64,000 nt of DNA from Siminovitchia fortis (GTDB lineage: Bacteria; Bacillota; Bacilli; Bacillales; Bacillaceae_C). A program made the position numbers and the translations under genes. The stretch's first letter is position 1. Each line of letters starts with the position of its first letter. Positions 1-8,725 of this stretch are shown one piece after another. The notes under the pieces were generated by a model. That model ran no database searches and was not told where the DNA came from. It saw only the letters and a list, made by a program, of their open reading frames with translations. Where the stretch lies: positions 1 to 64,000 of the forward strand of contig NZ_QYTU02000016.1 of the NCBI RefSeq assembly GCF_003605365.2, in the 5' to 3' direction.

Positions 1-42
1 TCTAACGGCATTTATGCAACGCTAGTGAAAATTGACATATAC

Positions 43-258
43 CTAATTTCTATATATAACCAAGATTCTCCTTCTTAGACAAAACTGACTCCTTACTTTA
101 AGTACAATCCTGCACACCTGGCCGTAATCCGTCATGATCTGATCAAATAATATATCGATATCTGAAGTTTGGAGCTCTTCAGCAGCTGTTTCATTCAAGA
201 CTGTAACCCCCTTACCGTACTTTGACATTAGACGAGACGGATGCACTCGTGGTTTCAT
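43..258 (-). CDS. Small ORF, possibly PqqD-like
   Basis: A 71-codon reading frame at the left edge. Its middle part (KYGKGVTVLNETAAEEL followed by an Ile/Leu/Asp-rich stretch and DYG) resembles the PqqD fold, where a Gly-hydrophobic-LNETA motif precedes a helix ending in a Tyr-Asp or Tyr-Gly pair. PqqD-like proteins bind leader peptides in RiPP pathways, and a RiPP cluster begins 4 kb to the right, although an unrelated operon lies between. The ribosome site is poor and the C-terminus is basic and atypical, so this may be a remnant or chance. The family call is inference from a short motif. Confidence 0.3.
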   Translation of the reverse strand: MKPRVHPSRLMSKYGKGVTVLNETAAEELQTSDIDILFDQIMTDYGQVCRIVLKVRSQFCLRRRILVIYRN

Positions 259-443
259 TCATGTCTTTATTTGTGATGAATAGGAGCTTAAAAGCAATAT
301 GATCACCGCACAATGTAACAAAACTAACAATAACTTAGAAGTATTTCAACAATGAAAATACTGGCTTTAATGCATGCCTTTTCATTAAAATTGTTCCATG
401 CTTCTTTCCAATCAAGTAAACTGAATGTAAATAAAGCGCGGGG

Positions 444-1916
444 ATGTTAAAAATGATGCACAGAAGATTCTCATTGAATAAAAAGATTTTTGTCATATTA
501 CTCATTCTATTTATCGCGGGATATGGTGCTTTTTTTGTGTACTCTTTTCAACATAAGGATAGCGATGAACGCCTCATGACTGATGTAGGTCGTCTTGTTC
601 CCGTTAAAGTGAGGGAAGTAGTTCAAGGGCAAGAAGTCGATCAAATGAAAGATCTTTTGAAAGAGGCGGAAGATAAAAATTTAAAAATTTCAATTGCTGG
701 CAAACAGCACAGCCAGGGTGGACATACATACTATAAAGACGCCATTGTTATGGATATGACTACATATAACAAAGTTCTTGAAGTGGACGAAAAGGAGAAG
801 GTGGTCACTGTCCAAAGCGGAGCGACGTGGGAGGATGTCCAGAAAGCAGTGAATCCTTACGGCTTATCTGTTAAAACAATGCAGGCGCCGAATATTTTCA
901 CAGTGGGCGGCTCCATGAGTGTCAATGTGCATGGCCGTGATATTCGTTATGGTCCTCTAATCGAAAGCATCAAGGCTTTTCGGCTTATGAATGCGGATGG
1001 AGAAATATTGAATGTGAGCAGAACCGAAAATGAGGAACTGTTCCGGCTGGTGAATGGAGGATACGGGCTTTTCGGAATCATATTGGACGTTGATATTGAA
1101 CTGACGGATGATGTGCTTTATCGAGTGGAAAACGAATGGATCGATTATCATGATTATCCGGAATATTTTAAAGAAAATGTGCTGGCAAACCCCGAAGTCG
1201 AAATGCACAATTCCAGAATATCTGTCGCTCCAAATCACTTTTTAACGGAAATGTATGTGACAAATTATTATTTGGAGAAAGGCGGAAAGAAGCTTGAGGA
1301 TTACAATGAACTGCAGGATGAAAAATTTGTGAGGCGGAATAGGTTTGCTTTCGGCCTGTCAAGGAAGTTTGATTGGGGGAAAAACTTTGTCTGGTATGTA
1401 CAAAAGCATGCGTTTAAAGATGGGAAAGTGGAATGGATTTCCCGAAATAATGTGATGCGGCCGGAAGTGAAATTTTTGGACTATGAAGGCAAAAACGATA
1501 CGGATATTTTGCAGGAATATTTTGTCCCAGTTGATGAATTCCCGGTATTCATTGATAGATTAAGAGATATTTTGGAAGAAGAAAATTTGAATGTCCTGAA
1601 CATTACCGTAAGATATGTGCCTGAAAATGAAGAAGCCTTCCTTTCTTATGCAAAACAAGATATGTTTGCACTCGTATTTTTAATCAATCAGGGTACTTCT
1701 GACAAGGAAATTGAAAAGACGGGAAAAGCTGTAAGGAAACTGATTGATCTTGTATTGGATTTTGATGGATCCTATTACTTGCCTTACTATCATTACCCAT
1801 CAAAGACGCAGATGAAGGAAGCGTATCCCAATGCCGGCCAGTTTTTTGAAAAGAAAAGGGAATATGATCCGGAGGAAAGGTTTGTAAACCAGTTTTATGA
1901 GGAGTATGGCAAATGA
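444..1916 (+). CDS. Membrane-anchored FAD-linked oxidase
   Basis: A 490-residue protein of the FAD-binding type 4 (BBE/vanillyl-alcohol oxidase) superfamily. One hydrophobic segment at about residues 13-35 after a basic N-terminus would anchor it in the membrane with the catalytic part outside or peripheral. The FAD domain shows the usual order: AGKQHSQGG, a hydrophobic strand ending in a GATWEDV motif, and GGSMSVNVHGRD near residue 155. The C-terminal part contains NQFYEEYG, typical of such oxidases. The substrate is unknown. The stop codon overlaps the start of the MFS gene by four bases (ATGA), so the two are translationally coupled. The start could also be the ATG nine bases downstream. 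Confidence 0.8.
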   Translation: MLKMMHRRFSLNKKIFVILLILFIAGYGAFFVYSFQHKDSDERLMTDVGRLVPVKVREVVQGQEVDQMKDLLKEAEDKNLKISIAGKQHSQGGHTYYKDAIVMDMTTYNKVLEVDEKEKVVTVQSGATWEDVQKAVNPYGLSVKTMQAPNIFTVGGSMSVNVHGRDIRYGPLIESIKAFRLMNADGEILNVSRTENEELFRLVNGGYGLFGIILDVDIELTDDVLYRVENEWIDYHDYPEYFKENVLANPEVEMHNSRISVAPNHFLTEMYVTNYYLEKGGKKLEDYNELQDEKFVRRNRFAFGLSRKFDWGKNFVWYVQKHAFKDGKVEWISRNNVMRPEVKFLDYEGKNDTDILQEYFVPVDEFPVFIDRLRDILEEENLNVLNITVRYVPENEEAFLSYAKQDMFALVFLINQGTSDKEIEKTGKAVRKLIDLVLDFDGSYYLPYYHYPSKTQMKEAYPNAGQFFEKKREYDPEERFVNQFYEEYGK

Positions 1917-2452
1917 GGTGGATTATACTTTCTCAAAGCATTACAATTCTCGGCAGCAGTCTTGTTTTTCCTTTCTATTTGATTTTCATAAAGGAGGTTG
2001 GCGGCGGATTTCTTCAATATGGAATCTCTTACGGCTTGTTTACAATCAGTTCGGCTTTTGTGCACGTGATGGTTGGAAGGCTTTCAGACCGGATGGGGAG
2101 GAAATTATTTCTTCTCATTAATAGCTGGGGGATGTCCGTTTTGCTCTTATTTTTTCCGCTTGTTATCCATGTTTGGCAGGTATATATTTTGCAAGTTTTA
2201 TTGGGAGCCGCCGGGGCAATGCAAAAAACAAGTGAAAAAGCAATGCTCGGGGATTTTACGAGTCAATCCAACAGGGGAGCAGCAATCGGATACTACCATT
2301 TTTGGACGTCCGTTTTTGCAGGGGCAGCGGTGATGCTCGGAGGTTTGATCATTGACCTTTTTACGATTGATATCATTTTTTATATCAGCTCTTTCATTCT
2401 TTTTCTCAGTGGCTTTTTTATTTTAAAAATAAAGGAGAGAAACTATGGATAG
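1913..2452 (+). CDS. Half-size MFS-like membrane protein (6 segments)
   Basis: A 179-residue hydrophobic protein that reads as the N-terminal half of a major facilitator transporter: an A-like motif GRLSDRMGRK between segments 2 and 3, then segments 3-6, then a basic end (KIKERNYG). A full MFS transporter has about 400 residues and 12 segments, so only one bundle is encoded. The gene overlaps the FAD oxidase upstream by four bases and the amidase downstream by eight, so the short form is built into a tight operon rather than ending in debris. It might work as a homodimer; alternatively it is a truncation that left the operon coupled. The transported compound is unknown. Confidence 0.72.
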   Translation: MRWIILSQSITILGSSLVFPFYLIFIKEVGGGFLQYGISYGLFTISSAFVHVMVGRLSDRMGRKLFLLINSWGMSVLLLFFPLVIHVWQVYILQVLLGAAGAMQKTSEKAMLGDFTSQSNRGAAIGYYHFWTSVFAGAAVMLGGLIIDLFTIDIIFYISSFILFLSGFFILKIKERNYG

Positions 2453-3893
2453 TTACGGCAACTGGCTGATTGAAGCGACAATTGACGACATGCAGGGAAA
2501 AATGACGGAGGGTGAAGTGACTTCACGCGAGCTGGTACAAATGTATCTGCATAGGATAGCGGCGCACGACGGAAAAATCCATTCCATTTTGGAAATCAAT
2601 CCGGATGCCCTGCATATCGCTGCGGCACTGGATGAAGAAAGAAAAACTAAAGGGGCGAGGGGGCCGCTTCACGGCATTCCCATCCTTTTAAAAGACAATA
2701 TCGATACAGGAGATAAGATGCACACATCTGCGGGTTCGTTTGCATTGGCCAATCATATCGCGTCAAGGGATGCCTTTGTTGCCGACCGTTTGAGAAAAGC
2801 GGGAGCCGTTTTGCTTGGGAAGACAAACATGACGGAATGGGCCAACTTCATGACAATCGGAATGCCGAGCGGCTACAGTTCAAGAGGCGGACAGACTTTG
2901 AATCCTTACGGACCGGGGAAATTGGACGTTGGAGGATCCAGCTCGGGATCCGGTGCGGCGGTCGCCTGCAATTTTGCTGCAGCAGCCATCGGGACTGAAA
3001 CATCCGGATCGATTTTAAACCCTTCATTGAAAAATTCGCTTGTGGGAATCAAGCCGACAGTCGGGCTTTTAAGCAGGCGGGGCATCATTCCCATTGCGCA
3101 CAGCCAGGATACGCCCGGCCCCATGGCAAGAACGGTCAAAGACGCCGCCTATCTTCTCGGGGCATTGGCGGGAGCAGATGAAAAAGATCCGGCAACAGGG
3201 GCAATTCCGCCTTCGGCTGCAGCAGATTATGTTGCTGAAATTCAGGACACCGATATAAAAGGCGTCCGGATCGGAATTGCGGGTGAGCCGCTCACCCTCC
3301 GCTTAAGCAAGCATAAATTAGCTCTGATGGAAGAGGCCAAATCAACTCTAAAGGAGCTTGGAGCAGAACTCATCGAAAATATTCAAATCCCCTCTGCCAG
3401 GCATACATGGGGTTTTGACATTTTTACATACGAATTCAAAGTCGGGCTCAATGCGTATCTTCAAAATACCCATCCATCGAATCCAATCCGGTCTCTTGCA
3501 GATGTCATAAAATTTAACACAGATCATCCGGACAGAATGCTGAAATACGGGCAAAAGCTATTGGAGATGGCGGAAGAGACGAGCGGTACGCTGACCGAAC
3601 CGGAATATATTCTCACATTGGATCAGGATCTTCGGCTTTCAAGAGATGAAGGAATCGACCATGCATTGAAAGAGCACCAGCTGGATGCGATAATGTTTGG
3701 AGGGGACAGAGGCTCTGTGATCGCAGCCAGGGCTGGATATCCAACCGTCATTGTTCCGGCCGGGTTTGTTCCAAACGGTGAACCGTTCGGCGTTTCTTTT
3801 ACAGGAACCGCATTTTGTGAAGCTGTCCTATTAAAGATTGCCTATGCTTTTGAACAGGCGGCGCCCCATCGGAAACCACCGAAAATAAGATAA
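2445..3893 (+). CDS. Amidase-signature family hydrolase
   Basis: A 482-residue amidase with the Ser-Ser-Lys catalytic architecture: Lys in [10 protein letters not shown] near residue 83, the glycine/serine loop GGSSSGSG at about 163-170, and the nucleophile Ser in GTETSGSI near 187. It lacks a signal peptide and should act in the cytoplasm on an amide whose identity cannot be read from the sequence. The GatA paralogue is unlikely because gatC and gatB are absent and the C-terminal region is of the stand-alone amidase type. It starts inside the end of the MFS gene (AAAGGAGAGAAACT then ATG) and closes the operon. Confidence 0.85.
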   Translation: MDSYGNWLIEATIDDMQGKMTEGEVTSRELVQMYLHRIAAHDGKIHSILEINPDALHIAAALDEERKTKGARGPLHGIPILLKDNIDTGDKMHTSAGSFALANHIASRDAFVADRLRKAGAVLLGKTNMTEWANFMTIGMPSGYSSRGGQTLNPYGPGKLDVGGSSSGSGAAVACNFAAAAIGTETSGSILNPSLKNSLVGIKPTVGLLSRRGIIPIAHSQDTPGPMARTVKDAAYLLGALAGADEKDPATGAIPPSAAADYVAEIQDTDIKGVRIGIAGEPLTLRLSKHKLALMEEAKSTLKELGAELIENIQIPSARHTWGFDIFTYEFKVGLNAYLQNTHPSNPIRSLADVIKFNTDHPDRMLKYGQKLLEMAEETSGTLTEPEYILTLDQDLRLSRDEGIDHALKEHQLDAIMFGGDRGSVIAARAGYPTVIVPAGFVPNGEPFGVSFTGTAFCEAVLLKIAYAFEQAAPHRKPPKIR

Positions 3894-3904
3894 ACATTGA
3901 AAGG

Positions 3905-3930
3905 CCTCATTCAAAGAATGGAGGTTTTTT
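3905..3930 (+). terminator. Terminator of the oxidase-MFS-amidase operon
   Basis: CCTCATTC and GAATGGAGG pair with one bulged base, and the hairpin is followed by six T residues. It lies directly after the amidase stop codon. Confidence 0.7.
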
Positions 3931-4136
3931 CGTTATTTTTATTAAACCATTTTCTATAAAAAATCACCGGTAACGTTCTATAATGCCTTCAACGTGAAAT
4001 AGGCTCTTACATCAGTAACAACAACCTAAAAGCATCATATTTTGTTGAGGAGAGCAGAGGTTTTTAAGTATTTCAATTCGACTCTCTTGTCTGGTTTCGG
4101 TTTGCCCTAAATATTAAAAACAAAGGGGAGGTACAA

Positions 4137-4364
4137 ATGCAGCATTACCAAAACGAATTGCAAACATTGGGAATGGATAATTACCATGTTAGCGAATTAA
4201 CTCCTATGAGTTATGTGAGCCAATATCCGACTCAGTTTGACAGTAGGCTTTGTGGTCGTTGTGGCGGTTGTTTTCGCTGTGGTGGTTGTTTTCGCTGTGG
4301 CGGTTGTTTTGGCTTTGGTTGTTTTGGCTTTGGCTTTGGTTGTTTTGGAGGATTTTTTATCTAG
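4137..4364 (+). CDS. Heterocycloanthracin/sonorensin-type RiPP precursor
   Basis: A 75-residue precursor with a two-part layout. Residues 1-38 form a leader free of Cys (MQHYQNELQTLGMDNYHVSE, then PMSYVSQYP), which is the leader style of this bacteriocin family. Residues 39-75 form a core of only Cys, Gly, Phe and Arg plus a final Ile. Seven Cys lie exactly three residues apart (39 to 57) within RCGGCF repeats, followed by Cys 62 and Cys 69 in longer Gly-Phe spacers. Ser and Thr are absent from the core, so heterocyclisation would give only thiazoles, nine at most. A strong site (AAAGGGGAGG) precedes the ATG. The downstream genes encode the matching thiazole machinery. Export and target are not evident. 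Confidence 0.9.
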   Translation: MQHYQNELQTLGMDNYHVSELTPMSYVSQYPTQFDSRLCGRCGGCFRCGGCFRCGGCFGFGCFGFGFGCFGGFFI

Positions 4365-4394
4365 GTCAAAAGAAAAAATGGTTATTTTATGAAA

Positions 4395-4439
4395 GAAATC
4401 GCCTCTGCATAATCTTATGCAAGGCGTTTCTTTTCTTTT
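4395..4439 (+). terminator. Terminator/attenuator after the precursor gene
   Basis: A long interrupted hairpin (GAAATCGCC ... GGCGTTTC with an inner TGCATAA/TTATGCA pairing) followed by a T-rich tail. It lies between the precursor and the modification genes, so it probably makes precursor mRNA more abundant than enzyme mRNA. Confidence 0.75.
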
Positions 4440-4467
4440 AAGGTAAATATATGTTTTCAAGAATGAC

Positions 4468-4749
4468 TGTCCAGCTCCAGCGCCCAGCGACTAGCAAACT
4501 TCGCCCTCCTTTCCTCGAAAAAGCTTCGCTTTTTCTGCGTGGATGTTTATTCGAGGAAGTTGCTCAGAGCACTACGATAAGTCAACATCGGCTCCGACGC
4601 ACAGGATGTGCTAGTGCAGGCGAAGCGACAGGACGTCGCTGTTTGAGCCTGCCTACGTCGCCGTGTTTCCTTTATCTCATTGCGGAGGGCTCCAGTTTGT
4701 ACGTCGCTAAACGGGCGCTTGCGCTTTTCTTTTATCATACTGGACAGCT
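4468..4749. repeat. Dispersed repeat element, long copy
   Basis: A copy of a family that begins TGTCCAGCTCCAGCGCC and ends GGGCGCTTGCGCTTTTCTT; related copies occur near 13.2, 39.0, 45.1 and 55.4 kb, with a fragment near 58.8 kb. It encodes no credible protein. Here it fills the gap between the precursor terminator and the maturation gene. Its right edge (TGGACA at 4741) lies 17 bases before TGATAA at 4764, so it could supply a -35 box for the modification genes; that reading is speculative. Confidence 0.8.
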
Positions 4750-4807
4750 AAAAGTACATAAAATGATAATATGCAATTCGTATCGATTAGGAATAAGGAG
4801 GAGCTGA

Positions 4808-6763
4808 ATGTCAAAACTTAACTCGTCCTCACGTCTGAAGGTGAAAAGGGATACATTTTTTCTCCCTGATTCAAAGGGGGGTGTGTATTTCCGAAATAAC
4901 TTGAGTTCATTTCGAATGGAAGGCAATACGATTTATCAATGGATTGAAAAGTTGATACCGATGTTCAATGGCGAGAAAACATTGGAAGATTTGACAAAGG
5001 GATTAACGACACCGTATCGGAACAGGGTTTATGAGATCGGAGAAACGCTGTACAAGAATGGCTTTGTTCGGGATGTAAGCAAAGACACTCCTCATCAGTT
5101 AAATAGTTCCGTTCTTGAAAAATATGCTTCGCAAATTGAATTTATAGAGAATTTTGCGGAATCCGGTGCTTATCGTTTTCAAACATATCGTCAAGCTAAA
5201 GTTCTGGCTGTTGGCTCAGGCCCCTTTCTAGTTTCATTGGCTTCAGCGTTGATCGAATCGGGGTTGCCTAAATTAAATGTCATGATTACAGATTCTATTC
5301 CTACCAGTCGGCTGCGGCTGAACGAACTGGTGCAAAATGCCAGCAAGGCGGATTCCGATGTAGAGTTAGCGGAGGTGCAATTTCAAAAAGAGGCGGGAAA
5401 AAGCTTTTGGAAAGAAGTTGTGCATCCCTATGATTGGATTTTGTACGTCTCGCAGGATGGAAATGTAAATGAGCTAAGAAATCTTAACTTAGTTTGCAAA
5501 GAGGAAAAGAAGTCATTTGTTCCCGCTATATGTTTACAGCAAGTGGGGCTTTCTGGCCCATTATTTCATCCGGAATCGGAAGGGTGCTGGGAGTCCGCGT
5601 GGCGCCGAATCCATCGATCTGCATTGCATCTAGACCAGCGGTCTCATCCTTTCTCTCCAACAACGGGATCGATTCTGGCAAATGTCGCTGTCTTCGAATT
5701 GTTTAAGAATGTTACAGGAATTGCAGATTCAGACCAGAGTAATCAAATGTACCTGCTTGATCTTGATACGCTGGAAGGTGATTGGTTATCATTCATCACA
5801 CACCCGCTGGTTATATCTAGAAGATTTACGCCCAAGCTCGTTGAAGATCTTGATGTAAGGCTCAAACAGGAACCGGCCAGAGATAACCCGCCGACTAACC
5901 TCTTGGAACATTTCAGTCGATTAACTTCTGAAAAGATTGGCATATTCCATACATGGGAAGAACGAAGTTTGTCACAGCTTCCGCTTGCCCAGTGTTCTGT
6001 TCAGGCGGTTAATCCAATGTCTGAGGGACCGGCAGAGCTTCTGTCAGAAGTTGTCTGTGCCGGCCTAACGCATGAGGAAGCAAAAAGAGAGGCGGGCCTG
6101 ACTGGCATTGAAATGTATGTTTCACAAATGATCGATTCCTTAGAGTTCAAAAAACAGGATGATAAAGTTAGCGCGAACATAACCGAGGGATTTATAGGCA
6201 TCGGTGCAGGAGAGACAATTGAAGAGGCTGTATGTCGGGGCTTGCAGGTTTATTTAGAGGAAGAATTGAAAAAAAGAAAGAGTGATCAACAGCATACGAT
6301 TTTTCATATGCCGTTAGGGTCAATTAAAGATCAGCATTGCAGATTTTATTTAAAAGCTCTGACTACCTTGAACGGTTCACCGACAATCGGCTTGAAAGAG
6401 GAAATATTAGGCTTCCCCGTGCTAGGCGTAAGATCAAATGGCCGTTGGTATTCAAATGTAGGTTTAAACACAACATTGGCATTACGAAATGCACTGCAAC
6501 AAGCGCTTTTGGATACTCCAAATCAGGTGAATTCCGCCATGAGACAAGAGAGGGAGTCAGCGGTTTTACTTAAAAAAACGGAAACCAAGCTTGAAATCCC
6601 CTCCTGTGATGAATGGACACAGTTGCAGCTATTACAATCCGCCATTCAAGCTTTAAGTCGAAGCGGCAAACGGCTATTCGTTTATGATCTTACATTTGAA
6701 CCTTTTCTAAAACAGGAAATGGCAGGGGTGTTTGGTGTGCAGGTACGAGAGGGGGACTCTTGA
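4808..6763 (+). CDS. Thiazole bacteriocin maturation protein (RRE plus ThiF/E1-like)
   Basis: A 651-residue protein matching the family called putative thiazole-containing bacteriocin maturation protein. Residues 1-85 look like a winged-helix RiPP recognition element (DTFFLPDSKGGVYFRNNL, then a helix and GLTTPYRNRVYEIGETLYKNGFV). A Rossmann-like strand-turn follows near residue 130 (VLAVGSGPFLVSLA), as in degenerate E1/ThiF proteins. The C-terminal 250 residues are unassigned and contain two NG-type turns. Such proteins bring the leader to the cyclodehydratase. A strong AAGGAGGAGCTGA precedes the ATG. The stop codon overlaps the next start (TGATG), so this gene and the YcaO gene are coupled. 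Confidence 0.85.
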   Translation: MSKLNSSSRLKVKRDTFFLPDSKGGVYFRNNLSSFRMEGNTIYQWIEKLIPMFNGEKTLEDLTKGLTTPYRNRVYEIGETLYKNGFVRDVSKDTPHQLNSSVLEKYASQIEFIENFAESGAYRFQTYRQAKVLAVGSGPFLVSLASALIESGLPKLNVMITDSIPTSRLRLNELVQNASKADSDVELAEVQFQKEAGKSFWKEVVHPYDWILYVSQDGNVNELRNLNLVCKEEKKSFVPAICLQQVGLSGPLFHPESEGCWESAWRRIHRSALHLDQRSHPFSPTTGSILANVAVFELFKNVTGIADSDQSNQMYLLDLDTLEGDWLSFITHPLVISRRFTPKLVEDLDVRLKQEPARDNPPTNLLEHFSRLTSEKIGIFHTWEERSLSQLPLAQCSVQAVNPMSEGPAELLSEVVCAGLTHEEAKREAGLTGIEMYVSQMIDSLEFKKQDDKVSANITEGFIGIGAGETIEEAVCRGLQVYLEEELKKRKSDQQHTIFHMPLGSIKDQHCRFYLKALTTLNGSPTIGLKEEILGFPVLGVRSNGRWYSNVGLNTTLALRNALQQALLDTPNQVNSAMRQERESAVLLKKTETKLEIPSCDEWTQLQLLQSAIQALSRSGKRLFVYDLTFEPFLKQEMAGVFGVQVREGDS

Positions 6764-8703
6764 TGGCTGCCCGTATTCTAATTGACGGACAGGGGTTATT
6801 AGCGGATTTTGTCTATGATCAATTGTCCGAAAGCTTCATCGTTAAGCGTCAAAGCATAATAGAAGAGGTTCCCGAAGATACAAAACTAGCTCTGGTGCTG
6901 CACGATGCCTGGCATCCATCAGTTCATCAAAAAGCGGAAGAAAGATTCAGATCCGCACGTATCCCGTGGCTTCGGGGTTTCGTTTCGTTTGGGGAAGGAA
7001 TCATTGGTCCATTCGTACGTCCCGATACACCGGGATGTTCCCGCTGTGCAGACTTACGGCGCTTGATAGCCGGACCTGATCGTCAAGAAACATGGAATTT
7101 TCAAATGAAAATGGCAGCAGAAGAAAGTGCGAGGCAAGATGCATGGGCATCACGAACCAGCCTATCGCATATGGCAGCTTTGATTTGTAACGAAGTGCAA
7201 AAGGTTCTTCAAGGAGAACCCAGCAGCTTGGAAGAAAGGATTTTTATTACGAACCTGAGAACGTTAACGAACTCCAGTCACTTTTTCTTGCCCGACTCAT
7301 CGTGCCCGGTCTGCAGTCAATTACCTGATGATACATCGGAATTAGCCCGAGTCAAGTTGGAATCAAGTCCGAAAATTAGCAGTGATGGTTATCGCTGTCG
7401 CTCGATGGATGAATTAAAAGCCGTGTTGGTCAAAGATTATCTCGATGAACGTACGGGTATCATGAACGGGAAAGTACAGGATTTCACGCTGCCATTTGCG
7501 GATGTTATAGTCAACATGCCGCTGTTTGGAGCCGATGAAGGAGTAGCAGGAAGGTCTAATTCTTATGAAATGAGTGAGCTGACTGCCATTCTGGAAGGTT
7601 TGGAGCGATATTGCGGGATCGGGCCCCGTGGAAAAAGGACGGTAGTACGTGGTAGTTATCGTCAATTAGAGAATCAAGCACTAAATCCTGCAAGAGTAGG
7701 TTTACATGATAAGGAGCAATATGAAAAGCCTGATTTTCCGTTTAAACCGTTTCATCCCGATTATCCAATGAATTGGGTCTGGGGCTACTCGCTTTTACAC
7801 AATCGTCCTATTCTCGTTCCGGAGTTACTCGCCTATTACAGTTTGGGCTATGGAGAAGGCATTGTTTATGAAACTTCAAATGGATGTGCATTGGGAGGGA
7901 GTTTGGAGGAAGCTATTTTCCATGCCATTATGGAGGTCGTCGAGCGAGACTCATTCTTGTTAACCTGGTATGCTCAGCTCCCCCTTCCGGGCATTGACCT
8001 TGGCTCTGCCGGTGACAAGGAATTACAGCTGATGGTCGATCGGGTGTGTGAGGTGGCAGGATATGATCTTTATTTTTATAATTCAACGATGGAACATGGG
8101 ATTCCGAGCGTTTGGGGAGTGGCAAAAAACAGAAAATCAAAGGGGTTAAACCTCATTTGTGCAGCCGGAGCTAACCCTGATCCTGTAAGGGCTGTAAAAA
8201 GTACAATTTACGAACTCGCAGGAATGATGTCTAGGCATGGCGATAAACTGGAGGAAAACCGCCAAAAATATGAAAGGATGCTGCGAGATCCGTTCGCTGT
8301 GCGCACCATGGAAGACCATGGCCTGCTCTACGGTCTGCCGGAAGCGGAAGAACGACTGAATTTTTTAATGAATGACCACCGTCCTTTACGGACATTTGCT
8401 GAGGAATTCGAGCGGCCGCCAAGAAATAATGATTTAAAGGATGATCTTCAGGATATTCTTAACAGGTTCCGCCGATTAAACCTTGAAGTTATTGTGGTTG
8501 ACCAAACATCACCTGTAACCAAACGGAACGGGTTATTCTGTGTAAAGGTATTGATTCCTGGGATGTTACCGATGACATTTGGGCATCATCTAACCCGTGT
8601 GAAAGGGCTGGAGAGGGTGCTCACGGTACCAATGCAACTGGGATTTATGAAGGCACCGTTATCGTATGAACAGCTAAATCCAAATCCCCATCCGTTCCCG
8701 TAA
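6763..8703 (+). CDS. Fused leader-binding and YcaO cyclodehydratase
   Basis: A 646-residue azoline-forming cyclodehydratase. The N-terminal 200 residues resemble the TOMM leader-binding/E1-like partner and carry two CxxC pairs (C92/C95 in GCSRCADLRR and C181/C184 in CPVCSQLPDD), which would hold a structural zinc. The remaining part is a YcaO domain with the ATP and magnesium motifs NSYEMSELTAILEGLERYC and EAIFHAIMEVVERDSF. The protein ends in NPNPHPFP, the proline-rich C-terminus needed by YcaO cyclodehydratases. It would convert core Cys residues to thiazolines using ATP. The ATG at 6763 is preferred over an in-frame TTG three bases earlier because of the GAGGGGGAC ribosome site. Confidence 0.9.
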   Translation: MAARILIDGQGLLADFVYDQLSESFIVKRQSIIEEVPEDTKLALVLHDAWHPSVHQKAEERFRSARIPWLRGFVSFGEGIIGPFVRPDTPGCSRCADLRRLIAGPDRQETWNFQMKMAAEESARQDAWASRTSLSHMAALICNEVQKVLQGEPSSLEERIFITNLRTLTNSSHFFLPDSSCPVCSQLPDDTSELARVKLESSPKISSDGYRCRSMDELKAVLVKDYLDERTGIMNGKVQDFTLPFADVIVNMPLFGADEGVAGRSNSYEMSELTAILEGLERYCGIGPRGKRTVVRGSYRQLENQALNPARVGLHDKEQYEKPDFPFKPFHPDYPMNWVWGYSLLHNRPILVPELLAYYSLGYGEGIVYETSNGCALGGSLEEAIFHAIMEVVERDSFLLTWYAQLPLPGIDLGSAGDKELQLMVDRVCEVAGYDLYFYNSTMEHGIPSVWGVAKNRKSKGLNLICAAGANPDPVRAVKSTIYELAGMMSRHGDKLEENRQKYERMLRDPFAVRTMEDHGLLYGLPEAEERLNFLMNDHRPLRTFAEEFERPPRNNDLKDDLQDILNRFRRLNLEVIVVDQTSPVTKRNGLFCVKVLIPGMLPMTFGHHLTRVKGLERVLTVPMQLGFMKAPLSYEQLNPNPHPFP

Positions 8704-8725
8704 TGGTAGAGTAGGAGGCGTTCGA

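Noticed and set aside
4250-4364. Precursor core read as a metallothionein-like Cys protein
   Set aside because: The leader sequence and the adjacent thiazole enzymes explain the Cys repeats better than metal binding.
4197-4460. Thr/Ala/Lys-rich minus-strand frame opposite the RiPP precursor
   Set aside because: It is the complement of the Cys-Gly-Phe repeats and has no start signal; the plus-strand precursor has leader, ribosome site and matching enzymes.
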